DNA of 64,000 bases. Origin: Brevibacillus brevis. Its GTDB lineage: Bacteria; Bacillota; Bacilli; Brevibacillales; Brevibacillaceae. Within the stretch, counting starts at the first letter, position 1; each line of letters begins with the position of its first letter. The stretch lies in assembly GCF_001039275.2 (NCBI RefSeq), contig NZ_CP030117.1, positions 3,472,001 to 3,536,000 on the forward strand, in the 5' to 3' direction. Shown one piece after another: positions 27,601-38,900 of the stretch. A program made the position numbers and the translations under genes. A model generated the notes under the pieces. The model did no database searches. It was not told the DNA's origin and saw nothing but the letters and a program-made list of their open reading frames with translations.

Positions 27601-30600
27601 CGTATTTCGACAGCAGAATGGTGAGCGCTCCCAGTAGCGTCATGTACAAGGTTGAACCATTGTTTTTTGCCAGTGTCAGTATCTTCTCTGTCATCTCTTG
27701 AGGAATCTCAAAGGTCAGGACTTCTCCCTCGAAGCTCTGAACGGACGGTCGAGGATGATCCGTAGGCAGATTAAGCACAGGAAGTTCTCCATCCAGCTCT
27801 TTTAGCCAGAATTTCTCCTGAGCGGCCAATACCCCATTGCCTAGCTGCTCTGTTTGCCACACGCTGTAGTCTTTATATTGAATCCGCAGCTTGGGTAACT
27901 CGAGTCCCTGATACAATTGGAAGAACTCACGGATCAAAATATTGATGGACACACCATCGGAAACAATGTGATGCATGTCGAACAGCAACAAATGTTTGGT
28001 AACATCGATGCGAATGAGCATACCGCGAACAAGCGGCGCTTTTGACAAGTCGAATGGTTGAATAAATTGTTCGACCGTTCTTTTGGCCTCGTTCTCGTCG
28101 ACTTCACTATACGCCAACGTAAAATCTACGCTCGGGTGAACGGTTTGCATCAAAACTCCATCCACGATGGAAAATGAGGTACGCAACGACTCATGACGCT
28201 GCACCAGCGAGACAAATGCACGTTCGAAAGCCTCTCTGTCCAACTCTCCTTCAAGCATCATGATTGTAGGGATGTTGTAGGCAACTGCCCCCTCCTGCAT
28301 TTGTTCCAGCACATAAATTCTTTGCTGAGATGAGGTGGCGGGGTAAGCTTCCCGATGCTCTGCTACAGGGATCGCTGACACAGCTGTTTCTTCATTCGGA
28401 GCCATCAATATAGCCAATTGACGGATCGTCGGTGTTTGAAACAGGTCGGTGATCGTCATCTCTTTTTGCATTTGCTTGGAGACACGGGAAACGATACCGA
28501 TTGCCAAAAGAGAATCGCCACCCAGCCTGAAAAAGTCGTCGTCGATGCTTAATTCGGTGTAGCCCAACACATCGGACCAAATCTGGCCTAAAGCTTGCTC
28601 CAACAAAGTGTAGCGATCGCCTTCCTCCCTGCCAGACAAAACAACTCGGTTTTGCATGGTCACTGAGGATGGTGTTTCGCGTTCTTTATGAGACTTTCCG
28701 CTTGCAAAGATCGTATCTCCGAGCTTTACTTTCAGAGACGGTGCCCATTCCTTCAGTACTTGCAAATCAAATTGTCCAATGATCAGGTGTTCAGTTTGGC
28801 AAGACAGCGATGCATCAAAAGCTTGTATTGCTCCATCCATCGGCATGTAACCGATAAAACCAGGACCTGTTATGCCTTCAAACGCATACCAGTTCAACGC
28901 TATCGTTGGTTTTCCCGATCGACTGCGGGCTGCACTATAGGCATCCAGGAAGCAGTTGGAGGAGACATAGTCACTTCCAGTCGCTCCACCCCAAATCGAA
29001 GCAAGTGATGAAAAGATCACAAAGAAATCCAAATGCTCCGGTTCAGCTATCTGATCGAGTATGACTGTGCCCGCCATCTTCGCTTTCAAGCCATTTTGAA
29101 AATCGGAAAACTTCTTCGTCTGAATCGTCTCGAAGGTGATATGCGCCGCGGATTGAATAATGCCGTTGATTGGTCCGTAACGGGCACGGACTTGTTCGGA
29201 AATATCCTCCATCTGCTGACGGTTGGACACGTCAGCTGCGTAGCAGACTACCTGCGCTCCCATTTCCTCTAGCTCAAGCAGATTTCTCAGCTTTCGTGCC
29301 TCAGTAGCACTGCAGTCTGGATGCTGTAAACGCTCTTGCCACTCGTGGTTTGGTGGAAGTGGAGAACGATTAATCAGCACGAGCGTCACATTTTTTTGAG
29401 CGGCCAGATGCTTACTAAATGCCAGTCCCAGTTTGCCTGTCCCTCCGGCGATCAAGTAAACGCCATTTTCGCGTATCTCTACAGGCCGTTTCGGAATTTT
29501 ATCGATATCGCAGCGATTCATTTCTGGTACGAAGCGATTTCCTCTATAGGCAACCAATGTGTCATCCCGATTGCAGCGAATTTCCGCTAGAAGCTGACCA
29601 GCCAACTGCGATGCTGAAAGCCCCTCTGTTGCGAGATCCAGGCTAAAGCACTGCATTTTTGGATTTTCCTGCGGAATAACCTTAGCAAGACCGAATAAGG
29701 GAGCTTTTTCTGGAAATACAGGTCCGTTCTCATCTACTGCTTGTGCGTAGTTCGAAACGATTCGTAAATCAAGCACCTGCTTCAGATCCAGCTCAAGCAA
29801 CGTTTGTGTCAAATGAAACAGGCTATAAACTCCCAGATGTTGCGCTGATTCAAGGGCTTCTAGCTGTCCGAGATCACTCCGCTTTTGGGAGCCCGAGGTC
29901 AAGCTCCATAAGTGAATAATCCCAGTCAGCTTTTCCTTTTTGTCCCCGAGTCTCTCGAACACACGCCGCAGATCTGCCGGCTGGCTGGGATCTAGGATGA
30001 ACTCGTGGGAAGAGACGGTGGCAAAAGCCTCACCGCTGCGAAGTCTGATCACTTCATGTCCGTCCGATGACATCGCGTCAGCCAGTGCTTCTCCTACACC
30101 ACCTTCATCTTGAAACACCAGCCAGATTCCTGGACGCTGGGTCGGATGATTCGTTGTCAGCTCTTTTGTTTGCCAATGGATCTGGTAGGTCCACTCCCGA
30201 TACTCTTGTGGCGTATACGCTGAATGTCCGATCAATAACGCTGAATCAGACAGATCACCCAGCGCTGTTGGCGACGGATAAATGGCAACCGATTGATAGT
30301 TCGTATCTCGAAGCGCCTTTTCCCAACGTAAAGCATCCATCAGCCTATTTTGCGGTCGCAGATCGGTGTCTTCGTGCTGCCACCAGTCTGCGGCAAGCCC
30401 CCCGATCACATTTGCCGTTGAACGATTTTTCACGAGCTCGATCGCAAACAGCACGCCTTGCTCTGCAAGCAACTGATGTAAAATCGATAAGGATGCCCGA
30501 ACATCCTTCGTCCTGTGTATAGCGTTATTAGCAATGATCACATCGTATGCGTGTAGATCGAAGCCTTGTTCGCCTGGTGCCAGCTCCATGTTGAACGGAC

Positions 30601-33271
30601 GGAACTGCACAAACGGGTACACTTCTTGGAACTCTTTTTCTGCCTCTGCCAGAGACGATTGCGCACCATCCGTAAACAGATAGGTGACATCCTGTTTCTC
30701 AATCTTCGGCAGCAATAAGCGAGTAAGTTTGCTGGAACCGCCTCCGAGCTCCAAAATGCGAACGGGACGTCTAAACGAATGGATATATTGGGCAATTGTT
30801 TCCACTACCATAAGTCCAGCAGGGTTTCTTAGAGTAATGCGATCCGCATACGACTTATACAGGTCGGAAGTACCCTCGTTCGTCACGAGTACGTCCTGCC
30901 CCGTCATGCTCGTTGAGTAGTGGGCAAAACACTCTTTCAATTGAGAGAACGTATCATGCTCATTCGGATAGCGATCCAGACAATCCTGATAAAACGCTTC
31001 CGCTTCAAGACCCTCTGCATGTGCAGATAGACGGTATGTTCCTTCAACGTGTTCAACCAAAGAGGCCTTAACGACAAGCTCAAGAATCAATTGGAATATA
31101 TGTTCATTTTTTCCATCAACCCTTACAGCTTCACGCAATTCTTCCAGCGTATACAGTTGTTCCTGCTTGTGGAACACACCTAGTTGCTTGAAGCATTCAA
31201 GCAATGACAGGCCGGAATAAAAAGTCTCATCCTCTTCCAAACCAGCTTGCTTTTGGACATTCACCTGATTCAGTAACATTTCCCCAAAGGTAAAGAAGGT
31301 GGAAGCAATTTTATGAACATCAACTGTTTCGTCCTCATGAGCCGCCTCAGATGCTACAGTAGCGGACCGCTCAACCATGTCCTGTACGGGTTGATCCGAT
31401 TGCACCCAGTGACGGTTTTTGGCAAAGGAATAGGTTGGCAAGGGTACCTTTTTCCATTTGACTGGACGATAGTATTCTAGCCAATTGATAGGTACCCCTC
31501 GCACGTACTGTTTTGCCATTTCTACAGGGTCAGAGCTGTCTATTTGCATACTGATCGGCAATGCACTTTCCCCACGGGAATTCAGTACCCCGTAGAATAC
31601 CTGGTTTCCATCAACAAGCGGAGCACCGTCCTCCATCCGTTCTCCCGTGCACAGGCGATGGACCTTCTGAAAAAAGTCCTCTTTGCTATTGATAATGAAG
31701 GCAAGGCGATATCGATAGTGTCCGCGCCCCATATTGGCAGTAGCGCACATATCCAAAAGGGAATGCTCCGAAGGCCCTGATAAAAATGCATGGTATTTCT
31801 CAAGTAAATCCCATAGTGACTCATTTGTTTTGGCAGATAACGTAATGAGGTAATCGCCGGATTCTGAAACGGCTGTCGCCTCGCGCCCAGGAGGCTCTTC
31901 CAATATGACGTGGGCGTTTGTCCCGCTCAGGCCGAATGCACTTACCCCGGCTCTCCTCACAGGTTGGTCCGCCTCTACATCCCAAGCCTTTAGTACATCA
32001 TTTATATAAACAGGTGAATCGATAAAAGGAATTAAGGTATTCGGCCGCTTCACATGCAGCGTCGGCGGAATCTGGCGATGCTTCATCATCAGAGCCGTCT
32101 TGATGATTCCAGCCACACCTGATGCTGCTATCGTGTGCCCAATGTTACTTTTTACCGAGCCTATTGCGCAAAACTGCTTACGTTTTGAAACTTTCTGAAA
32201 GGCATGCATGATCCCCTCAATCTCAACAGGGTCGCCCAGTCTTGTCCCTGTTCCATGTGCCTCGATATAGGAGATGCTCTCTGGATTGATACGCGCGCGC
32301 TCCCATGTTGTTCGCAACAAAGCAGACTGGGAAATCGCATTGGGCGCTGTAATACTGGTAGAGCGGCCATCACAATTGACCGCAGTGCTTTTGATCACGG
32401 CATGGATATAGTCGTTATCCTTGACTGCTTGATCGTATGACTTCAAAAGAACAGCGCCAAGACCTTCTCCCCATGCTGTTCCATCCGCAAAGTCATCAAA
32501 AGCTTTGGTTTTGCGATCGACAGAAACGATGCCAAAGTCCGTATCTTGTTGAATCGGAAACAGGGAAAGATTAACTCCACCTACGAGAGCCATTCGACAA
32601 TCGTTGTTTCCAATGGCCTGACATGCTTGGTGCAGAGCGACCAAGGAGGAAGAGCAAGATGTATTAATCAGTTGGCTCGGACCTGACAGATTCAGCAAAT
32701 AAGAAATTCGTGAAGCGATAATTGCTGCAACGTTGCCAGCCAGCGAAGACGAATCAACGTTTTTCAACACACGCTGGTACTGTGATTCATTGTCACAATA
32801 CCCCAGAAATACGCCGGTAGGAGAACCGCTGATCATCTTCTCGCTATACCCGGCATGTTCAAATGTTTCCCATGCCAACTCGAGAAACATCCGCTGATAA
32901 GGGTCCATGGTTCGAGCCTCTGCAGGTGATATCTCGAAAAACGCATGATCAAATAAATCCACATGATCGAGATACCCCATCCGCTCATACTTGAAATCAG
33001 TGTCGTTAAAAAATTCTCTCGCTACCCTCTCGACATCTGGACGCCTTGTAGCAGGGATATCACTGATTGAATCGTGCCCCTGTTTCAAATTATTCCAGTA
33101 TTCTTCGAGGCTGCTGGCTCCGGGAAAACGACAAGCCATACCGATGATCGCGAAATCTTGGCGTGTATTTACGTTGGCAGAGGACAGTTCCTTCAGCAAA
33201 GGGAGTGCTTCCTTCTCTTGCAGACGATGAGCAGCCACTTGCTCCAAGATGTATTTTTTTAGCAAACTCAT
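24614..33271 (-). CDS. hybrid trans-AT PKS-NRPS: KS-cMT-KR-ACP-C-A(Gly)-T-half C
   Basis: 2885 residues. KS (about 38-465; NTSCSSSL, EAHGTGT, NIGHT), AT-less linker, C-methyltransferase (about 700-1030; LELGGGSSK as SAM loop), ketoreductase (about 1240-1520; AGGTGKLG, SSLAS, tyrosine in GSDYVSSN), ACP (LGGDSLLA), condensation domain (MHHIVSDGVS), adenylation domain and T (IGGNSLLL). My binding-pocket reading is DILQLGLIWK, the published glycine code. After the last T come about 190 residues resembling only the C-terminal lobe of a condensation domain. The PKS part should extend the NRPS chain by one malonyl unit with possible methylation and reduction to a beta-hydroxy acid, then glycine is added. 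In edeine, too, a ketide-extended amino acid is followed by glycine. Confidence 0.93.
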   Translation of the reverse strand: MSLLKKYILEQVAAHRLQEKEALPLLKELSSANVNTRQDFAIIGMACRFPGASSLEEYWNNLKQGHDSISDIPATRRPDVERVAREFFNDTDFKYERMGYLDHVDLFDHAFFEISPAEARTMDPYQRMFLELAWETFEHAGYSEKMISGSPTGVFLGYCDNESQYQRVLKNVDSSSLAGNVAAIIASRISYLLNLSGPSQLINTSCSSSLVALHQACQAIGNNDCRMALVGGVNLSLFPIQQDTDFGIVSVDRKTKAFDDFADGTAWGEGLGAVLLKSYDQAVKDNDYIHAVIKSTAVNCDGRSTSITAPNAISQSALLRTTWERARINPESISYIEAHGTGTRLGDPVEIEGIMHAFQKVSKRKQFCAIGSVKSNIGHTIAASGVAGIIKTALMMKHRQIPPTLHVKRPNTLIPFIDSPVYINDVLKAWDVEADQPVRRAGVSAFGLSGTNAHVILEEPPGREATAVSESGDYLITLSAKTNESLWDLLEKYHAFLSGPSEHSLLDMCATANMGRGHYRYRLAFIINSKEDFFQKVHRLCTGERMEDGAPLVDGNQVFYGVLNSRGESALPISMQIDSSDPVEMAKQYVRGVPINWLEYYRPVKWKKVPLPTYSFAKNRHWVQSDQPVQDMVERSATVASEAAHEDETVDVHKIASTFFTFGEMLLNQVNVQKQAGLEEDETFYSGLSLLECFKQLGVFHKQEQLYTLEELREAVRVDGKNEHIFQLILELVVKASLVEHVEGTYRLSAHAEGLEAEAFYQDCLDRYPNEHDTFSQLKECFAHYSTSMTGQDVLVTNEGTSDLYKSYADRITLRNPAGLMVVETIAQYIHSFRRPVRILELGGGSSKLTRLLLPKIEKQDVTYLFTDGAQSSLAEAEKEFQEVYPFVQFRPFNMELAPGEQGFDLHAYDVIIANNAIHRTKDVRASLSILHQLLAEQGVLFAIELVKNRSTANVIGGLAADWWQHEDTDLRPQNRLMDALRWEKALRDTNYQSVAIYPSPTALGDLSDSALLIGHSAYTPQEYREWTYQIHWQTKELTTNHPTQRPGIWLVFQDEGGVGEALADAMSSDGHEVIRLRSGEAFATVSSHEFILDPSQPADLRRVFERLGDKKEKLTGIIHLWSLTSGSQKRSDLGQLEALESAQHLGVYSLFHLTQTLLELDLKQVLDLRIVSNYAQAVDENGPVFPEKAPLFGLAKVIPQENPKMQCFSLDLATEGLSASQLAGQLLAEIRCNRDDTLVAYRGNRFVPEMNRCDIDKIPKRPVEIRENGVYLIAGGTGKLGLAFSKHLAAQKNVTLVLINRSPLPPNHEWQERLQHPDCSATEARKLRNLLELEEMGAQVVCYAADVSNRQQMEDISEQVRARYGPINGIIQSAAHITFETIQTKKFSDFQNGLKAKMAGTVILDQIAEPEHLDFFVIFSSLASIWGGATGSDYVSSNCFLDAYSAARSRSGKPTIALNWYAFEGITGPGFIGYMPMDGAIQAFDASLSCQTEHLIIGQFDLQVLKEWAPSLKVKLGDTIFASGKSHKERETPSSVTMQNRVVLSGREEGDRYTLLEQALGQIWSDVLGYTELSIDDDFFRLGGDSLLAIGIVSRVSKQMQKEMTITDLFQTPTIRQLAILMAPNEETAVSAIPVAEHREAYPATSSQQRIYVLEQMQEGAVAYNIPTIMMLEGELDREAFERAFVSLVQRHESLRTSFSIVDGVLMQTVHPSVDFTLAYSEVDENEAKRTVEQFIQPFDLSKAPLVRGMLIRIDVTKHLLLFDMHHIVSDGVSINILIREFFQLYQGLELPKLRIQYKDYSVWQTEQLGNGVLAAQEKFWLKELDGELPVLNLPTDHPRPSVQSFEGEVLTFEIPQEMTEKILTLAKNNGSTLYMTLLGALTILLSKYAGEEDIIIGSPVAGRHHADLENIVGVFLNTLAMRNFPRSDRTVADFLQEVKERALAALSHADYPFEMLVDRLTLPKDTARNPLFDVMFILQNTGDAKGSMSANGLTLSPYPFEQRSAQFDLTFDIIEREQRLIVDIEYSNKLFSKETIASMSTHFQKILEEMVEDPQQLIGKMSMLAAQERLLLMEQWNDTSLEYSREKTVVQLFEEVAETQPNALAVSCGDEKVTYAELNQRANQVARLIKQHGVTADTCVGLLTNRSVEMMVGLLAILKAGAAFVPIDPHYPEERISYVLENSMTRLVLTHDSLAEKQWGSVVRVDVNDPRMEMEDDSNLPPQAAPGDLAYVIYTSGSTGKPKGVMVEHGNLMSFCSGIGEHIDFASADKMLAVTTISFDIFLLETIVPLTKGMTVVIATEQQQADPQVLKELILQEEITFLQLTPSRLQLMLEEKSNLHALDCLKAILLGGEALSSSLFQRIRTQTKARLYNLYGPTETTIWSTVQDLTDAEEVTIGAPLPNTQVYILDEHLQVQPMKITGDLYIAGDAVTRGYFGQPTLTAERYIPNPFKPGQRMYKTGDLARWLPDGRIEYVGRSDFQCKVRGYRIELGEIESALSQHPDITEAVVSVRDTASNPYLSAYYMAKQALDSDELRAMLSKSLPDYMIPNFYTHMSMWPLTPNGKLDRKSLPEPDALQDKHTEYQAPATRLEEQVAGIWREMLKRETVGMQDNFFHIGGNSLLLVQVHAKLEQLYPGRVRIADLFAHPTLSGLTNFLKNTALDVTDEQEEIDTTAYWLKELDRVSLIELPPQYGASGEGNADANWVQFSLTDDLFENVQQVSQMEAVAVRDVLLSMYLYLMSELTGQQDLYMEVAVDKELQTKAYPFRVNMSEVNTFFDLFKQVQQKRQFIENMTGEATLWLKKLRTDRNGGTIIPFFGSVNEFTDVSFIYHEHELTFWIKEGKDVIDIVCAFDPDCLRAEKVTEMTLDYQQLLRMLVNEYMT

Positions 33272-33272
33272 C

Positions 33273-35963
33273 CTAATTCCCCTTCCTTTTGTCGATCAGC
33301 TCGGCACCCTTGTCTACGGAGAGAACTCCCTCCTTGACCTCCCTCAGCAATTCCAGAAGGGATTCATCATCATCGCTTTGATCTTCCATAGATGCAAACT
33401 GATCCTGTTTTCTTTGTTCGAGAAAATCCACAAACATGGCAATCGTATAGTATGAAAACAAATGCGCGACGCTAATCTCGCTATCCACTTGTTTTACGAT
33501 TTGCGCATGCATTTTAAGCAACAGCAGGGAATTCCCTCCCAGTTGGAAAAAGCTGTCGTGTACCCCCACTTTTTCGATCCCCAGGATTTCTTTCCAGATG
33601 GTAACCAGCTGTTCTTCCTTCTCGTTTCGTGGGGCTACATACTCTGCGTCGGACGCCTGTTGCTCATCCACTTCAGGCAATAGCTTGCGATTGATCTTGC
33701 CCCCTGCTGTCAACGGCATTTTTTCAATGCTGACAAAAAAGGAAGGGATCATGTGATCGGGAAGCCGTTCGCTGAGATAACCACGCAAGTCACTTGCGGT
33801 CAATTCCTGAGCATTCGATACGTAGTACGCGCACAATCGAGCCTTCTCTTCTTGAAATACAACGGCACACTCTTTTACTAGCGGGTGGGACAAGAGCACC
33901 TCATCAATCTCCCCCAGCTCAATTCGGTGCCCACGTACTTTTACTTGATGGTCGATGCGACCGCAGAACTTGATATTGCCATTCGGCAGATAACGTCCAA
34001 GGTCGCCTGTCTTGTAAAGCTTTTGATAACCAATTTCCGGATATGGGTTGTCAACAAAGCTGGCTGCTGTTTTCTCAGGATCGTGCAAGTAACCATGCCC
34101 CAAGCACAAGCCTGTGATATAGATCTCTCCTTGATGTCCAGCCGGAACAAGTTTGCGATTTGAATCCAGCAGCAAAATTTTCGTATTGGCTATCGGCTTT
34201 CCGATCGGTATCGGTCCCTGATGGGTATGGTCGATCTCAAAGTAGATAACACCAATAGACGTCTCCGTCGGACCATACAGATTCGTGATACGAACGTGGG
34301 GAAACCTCTGAAGAAACAGTTGCACGGTGTGAGCCGTAATTTCCTCTCCCCCCAAGATCAGGTGGCGAATCGAAGAAAGTGAATCGTGTATGTCCATCCG
34401 TGTTTCCATTTGATCCACCAACAGGTTGAAGACCGACGGCACAAAGTCCGTAATCGTAATCTGATAGGTTGAAATGGCGTGCAATACTTGATCGAGCGTC
34501 ATCTCGAATTCAGGAATCGGCAAGACGGTACGGCCACCATGCAAGAGCGGCCAGAATAGTTGCCAGACCGAGCTGTCGTAGTGATGGGGAGTCGTCTGGA
34601 AAATGGCATCCTGTTCCGTACAACCATAATGTTCATCCATCCAGCGAAACCGGTTGAAAATACCGATATGAGGGACGACAGCTCCTTTTGGTTTGCCAGT
34701 GGAACCAGATGTATAGATCACATAGATCGGATCGTTCACATCTACCTGAACCGTCAAGTCCTCTTCTTCCTGGATATCATCCGCATCGACGATTACAGCA
34801 CGTGTCATTTGCACAAATGACGGTTCCTGATGTATTTCTGGCCCGATCAGGGTCACCGGACAATCCAATTCATCCAGTAGCTGCTTTTTCCGTTCGTTCG
34901 GACTTTGCACGTCTAATGGCACAAAGGCCGCACCAGTTTTCATCACAGCTAGCAGAGAAATGACCAAATTCAAGCTACGATTCATCAAGACAGGAACATA
35001 GCTTCCTCTTCCAATGCCGCGGTCTTTCAACATACGCGCAAGGAAATTGGCTTTGCCATTCAATTGAGCGTAAGTAAGGGTTTTGTGGCCAAACACAGCT
35101 GCTGTTAGATGAGGAGTACGCGCTGCCTGTTCCTCGATCAGTTGATGGATCGGCTTGGGAGCAGAATGAGGGACATCTGTTTGATTTCGGGTATACAACA
35201 GATCTGTCCGCTCCGCCTCGGTCAACATATCGATTGTGTGAACCAACCGTTTAGGATCGACGACGACTTCACGAAGAATTTGCAGATAATGGCTGATCAT
35301 CCGTTCGATTACAGCCTCTTGGAACTGCTCGCCCGCATACCGTACACGGCCTGTAATTCCATCCTCTGTTTGCTTGCATGCAAATACCACTTGCAGGGAC
35401 AAGCCTTCTAAAGCAGCAATATCTTGCATGTTTTCTAGTACGAAGGCTGTATCCAGCAGTGTCTTCAGATCCGTGTCGGATAGATCAAGCCATTGCATCA
35501 TTTGCGAAAACGGATAGTTCTGATGCTCCATTGCCTCTTTGACCAGCTGCTTACCCTCTTTCGCCACTTCTGCAAAAGTAGCTTCTGGATGCATCCGTAC
35601 ACGCAGCGGCAGCACCCGATTCCAAGCATTAGGGGGAAGCGGATTCTGAAAGACGGGCGTGAGAATGATCATGTCGTCTGTCTGCTTATACCGATTCAGC
35701 ATGATTTGAAACGTCGACAGAAGGAACAGGTAGAGCTTCATCGGATGATGATCACAATGGGCCGCAACGGCAGCATTCAAATCATCTGGAAAGACAAAAG
35801 ATATTTCGTTAGTCTCCTCCTCCCCATCGCCTTCCTTTTCCGTCCCTTCGGTTGGAAGGAGGGAGAGCGTCCACTCCCCCTGTAATTTCTCATGCCAGTA
35901 CTGCTCCTCCCGGCTAAATTTCCGACTGGTTAGCAGAATGTTTTGCGAAATAGTAGTCTCCAT
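33273..35963 (-). CDS. NRPS module: half C-A-T
   Basis: 896 residues. The first 245 match only the C-terminal lobe of a condensation domain (YWHEKLQ onwards) and lack the HHxxxDG motif, which should come from the condensation domain ending the previous protein. The adenylation domain has IYTSGSTGKPKG and NLYGPTETS. My pocket reading is DSWDIGLIGK, which I cannot assign. T serine is in LGGNSLLL, followed by an acidic linker (SMEDQSDDDESLLELLREV) that looks like a docking segment to the KS-containing partner. By position it supplies the amino acid that the PKS module elongates; in edeine the matching residue would be the diaminopimelate-like precursor. Gap to the hybrid gene is 1 bp. Confidence 0.9.
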   Translation of the reverse strand: METTISQNILLTSRKFSREEQYWHEKLQGEWTLSLLPTEGTEKEGDGEEETNEISFVFPDDLNAAVAAHCDHHPMKLYLFLLSTFQIMLNRYKQTDDMIILTPVFQNPLPPNAWNRVLPLRVRMHPEATFAEVAKEGKQLVKEAMEHQNYPFSQMMQWLDLSDTDLKTLLDTAFVLENMQDIAALEGLSLQVVFACKQTEDGITGRVRYAGEQFQEAVIERMISHYLQILREVVVDPKRLVHTIDMLTEAERTDLLYTRNQTDVPHSAPKPIHQLIEEQAARTPHLTAAVFGHKTLTYAQLNGKANFLARMLKDRGIGRGSYVPVLMNRSLNLVISLLAVMKTGAAFVPLDVQSPNERKKQLLDELDCPVTLIGPEIHQEPSFVQMTRAVIVDADDIQEEEDLTVQVDVNDPIYVIYTSGSTGKPKGAVVPHIGIFNRFRWMDEHYGCTEQDAIFQTTPHHYDSSVWQLFWPLLHGGRTVLPIPEFEMTLDQVLHAISTYQITITDFVPSVFNLLVDQMETRMDIHDSLSSIRHLILGGEEITAHTVQLFLQRFPHVRITNLYGPTETSIGVIYFEIDHTHQGPIPIGKPIANTKILLLDSNRKLVPAGHQGEIYITGLCLGHGYLHDPEKTAASFVDNPYPEIGYQKLYKTGDLGRYLPNGNIKFCGRIDHQVKVRGHRIELGEIDEVLLSHPLVKECAVVFQEEKARLCAYYVSNAQELTASDLRGYLSERLPDHMIPSFFVSIEKMPLTAGGKINRKLLPEVDEQQASDAEYVAPRNEKEEQLVTIWKEILGIEKVGVHDSFFQLGGNSLLLLKMHAQIVKQVDSEISVAHLFSYYTIAMFVDFLEQRKQDQFASMEDQSDDDESLLELLREVKEGVLSVDKGAELIDKRKGN

Positions 35964-35993
35964 ATGCCCTCCCCCTCTTACTCACCGCTTGCT

Positions 35994-38900
35994 CTAAAAT
36001 TCAAAATCCCAATCGACGCCCTGTGCTTGAATAAGGGCTACCTCACGGGTCAATTCAAAGTCTTGCAGGAGGCGCTCGGGATCTTCCATCACCTGCTGCA
36101 ACAAGCTTTTGAAGTCACTCACAAACTGCTCCATCGTCTCTCTCCGGAACAGGTCACTGCGGTAATCCAGCTTACATGTAAGTCTGTCGAAAACCGGATA
36201 AGCCGACAGATGAAGGTCAAGTTTAGCCGTGTTGTTTTGCAGGGGATAGTTTTTGACGATCATTCCCTCAAGCTCCAGTTCCCCTTCCGGATTGTCCATG
36301 TTTTGCAGGACGAAGATCGTATCAAAAAGGGGCTGACGACCTGTATTTGGCTCAAGACCAAGAGTCTGGACAAACAGATCAATCGGGTAATCCGCTTGTT
36401 CAAAAGAGGCTAGCGTATGCTCGCGGACCTCCGCAAGAAACTCGCGATAGGTTTTCTCGCCTTTTGGATAATTGCGCAAAGGAATGGTGTTGATAAACAT
36501 CCCAATTACGTCATCAAACTCTGCAAATTTACGCCCAGCTACTGGAGTTCCGACAACGACATCCTCTTGGCCGCTGTACTTTGCAAGCAGCATGTTGTAA
36601 ACCGATAACAGCACGATGTAAAGTGTCGCATGTTCTTCCGCTGCCAGATCCTGCAACCGCTGCCTCTCCTCTGCCGATATCTCGAACTCAATCGTTGCAC
36701 CAGGAAACGTAAGAGATTCTGGCCTTTCGTAATCAGTCGGAATCGCTAGAAGTGGAGCCGGGCTTGTAAACATGTCTGTCCAATAGTCAGCTTGAAGCTC
36801 CCCTGACTCAAGTGCAGATTCCTGCCAAACAGCAAACTCTTTTTGCTGAACTTCCAATGCAGGAAGTAGCACACCTGCATAGAGACGAACAAAGTCCTCT
36901 ACGAGAATATCCATGGATACACCGTCTGAAACGATATGGTGCATGTCGAACAACAAGAGATGCTTTTCCGGTTCAACCCTGATTAGCCCTGCACGCAGCA
37001 ATGGCGCTTGACGCAAGTCGAATGGCCGTACAAACGTTGCCAGGCTGGCCTCCAACTGCTCTGCACTTGCTTCGCTCACTTCCAAACGGAAGACTAGCGA
37101 ATCATGTACAATTTGAACCACTTGCCCATCTAGATAATCAAACGAGGTACGAAGAGATTCATGGCGGTCAACCAGTCCTTGAAAAGCATGTTCTACCTTC
37201 TCACGGTTCAAAGCTCCTTCGATGAAACGAGCAGCCGTAATGTGAAGACTTGTGTCAGCCGGATTCAACTGCTGAAGAATAAAGAATTTGCGCTGAGCAG
37301 CCGTAACAGGATAGTACGATCTGGCTTCGACTGGGAATCGTCTTTTCAAAATCGTCTTGTCTGCGCCATCAATCACTTTGCCAAGTTCCTGAATCGTTGG
37401 GTGATTAAACATGGTTCGCAGTGGAAGCTGTACGCCAAACTGCTGTACAACCTGCCCAGCTACCGCGTTGATTTTTAACGAGTGCCCCCCTAGAGCGAAG
37501 AAATTGTCCCGAGCGCTGATTGTGTTTGGATCAAGCTGTAACACATGCGCCCAAATGTGGGTAAGAGTTTTTTCCGTCTCGGTTGTCGCTGACACAAAAA
37601 TAGATGTGTCGACCCGATCCTGTATGCCAGGCTTCGGTAAAGCCCCTCTATCCACTTTTCCGTTAGGGGTAAGTGGCAATACGTTTTGCTTTACATAGTG
37701 CATCGGCACCATGTATTCCGGAAGCACAGTAAACAGATAATCACGCACATCTCGGGCGGAAAATTCCTCCATGGGAACGATATAGGCACATAAGTACTTT
37801 GCACCCGTTTCCTCTGAAAGCGCCAAGACCACTGCATCCTTGACCGCAGGATGTCTGCGCATAACCTGTTCAATCTCACTCAATTCGATTCGGTAACCCC
37901 GAATCTTGACTTGATTGTCCATTCTCCCGAAGTACTCAATATAGCCGTCCTCCGTGATCCGGCCTACATCACCCGTTCGGTAGAGGACTTGGTAGTCAGG
38001 GTCTTCTACCCAGCTAGCATACGGATTTGCTACGAAAACTTTTTGCGTCCGTTCCTCATCTTTGTAGTAGCCGTATCCAACCCCCGGCCCGGCCACACCT
38101 ATTTCTCCTTTTACGCCTCGCGGGCAGATACACTGATTTTGATCGAGTATGTAAATATGAGTGTTCTGGATCGGTATGCCGATGGGAACCACAATCTGCT
38201 GATCGCTGGGCATTTCCCGGATAATGTGGTGGGTAATATCATCGGATGCTTCCGTTGGCCCGTACATATTCACCAATGGAATGTCCGAATAGCAGGCAAA
38301 CCAACGCCGTACCAGAGGGGCAGGTAACTCCTCTCCTGTCACTGCCATCCACCGCAGATCAGGGAAGCCGCGTTCTGAGTCGGACCATTCTTGAACGAGA
38401 TCAAGTAGCACGGAGAGCAGAGATGGTACCACTTCTGCTACGGTGACGCGGTTGGAACGCAGTACGTCATGAAGGGCCTGCGTATCCATAACCGTCTCTG
38501 TATCGACCACTTGCACAGAGCCACCCACCAACAAAACAGCCAGATATTGCCATACAGAAATGTCGAAGCAAAGAGAAGCCGTTTGTGCGACAAGATCATC
38601 CTCGCAGAGGGATAGGTCGTTGATTTTAGCAAAAATGTGGTTAATCATTCCACGATGGTGCACCATTACGCCTTTTGGTTGTCCAGTCGTGCCCGATGTG
38701 AAGATGATATATGCCAAGTCTGTTCCCGCACTCTCCCGACCGATGTCCTCTCCCGAAAGTGACTCTACGGATTGATCGGATGGACCAAAGACATAGAGAT
38801 ACTTCAGCTCAGGCGAGGATGCTTGAATCGACTCCAATCCATTTAGCAAGTCAGGCTGAGTGATCAACCCTGTAATCTCGCTCTTCTGCACGATGTACAA

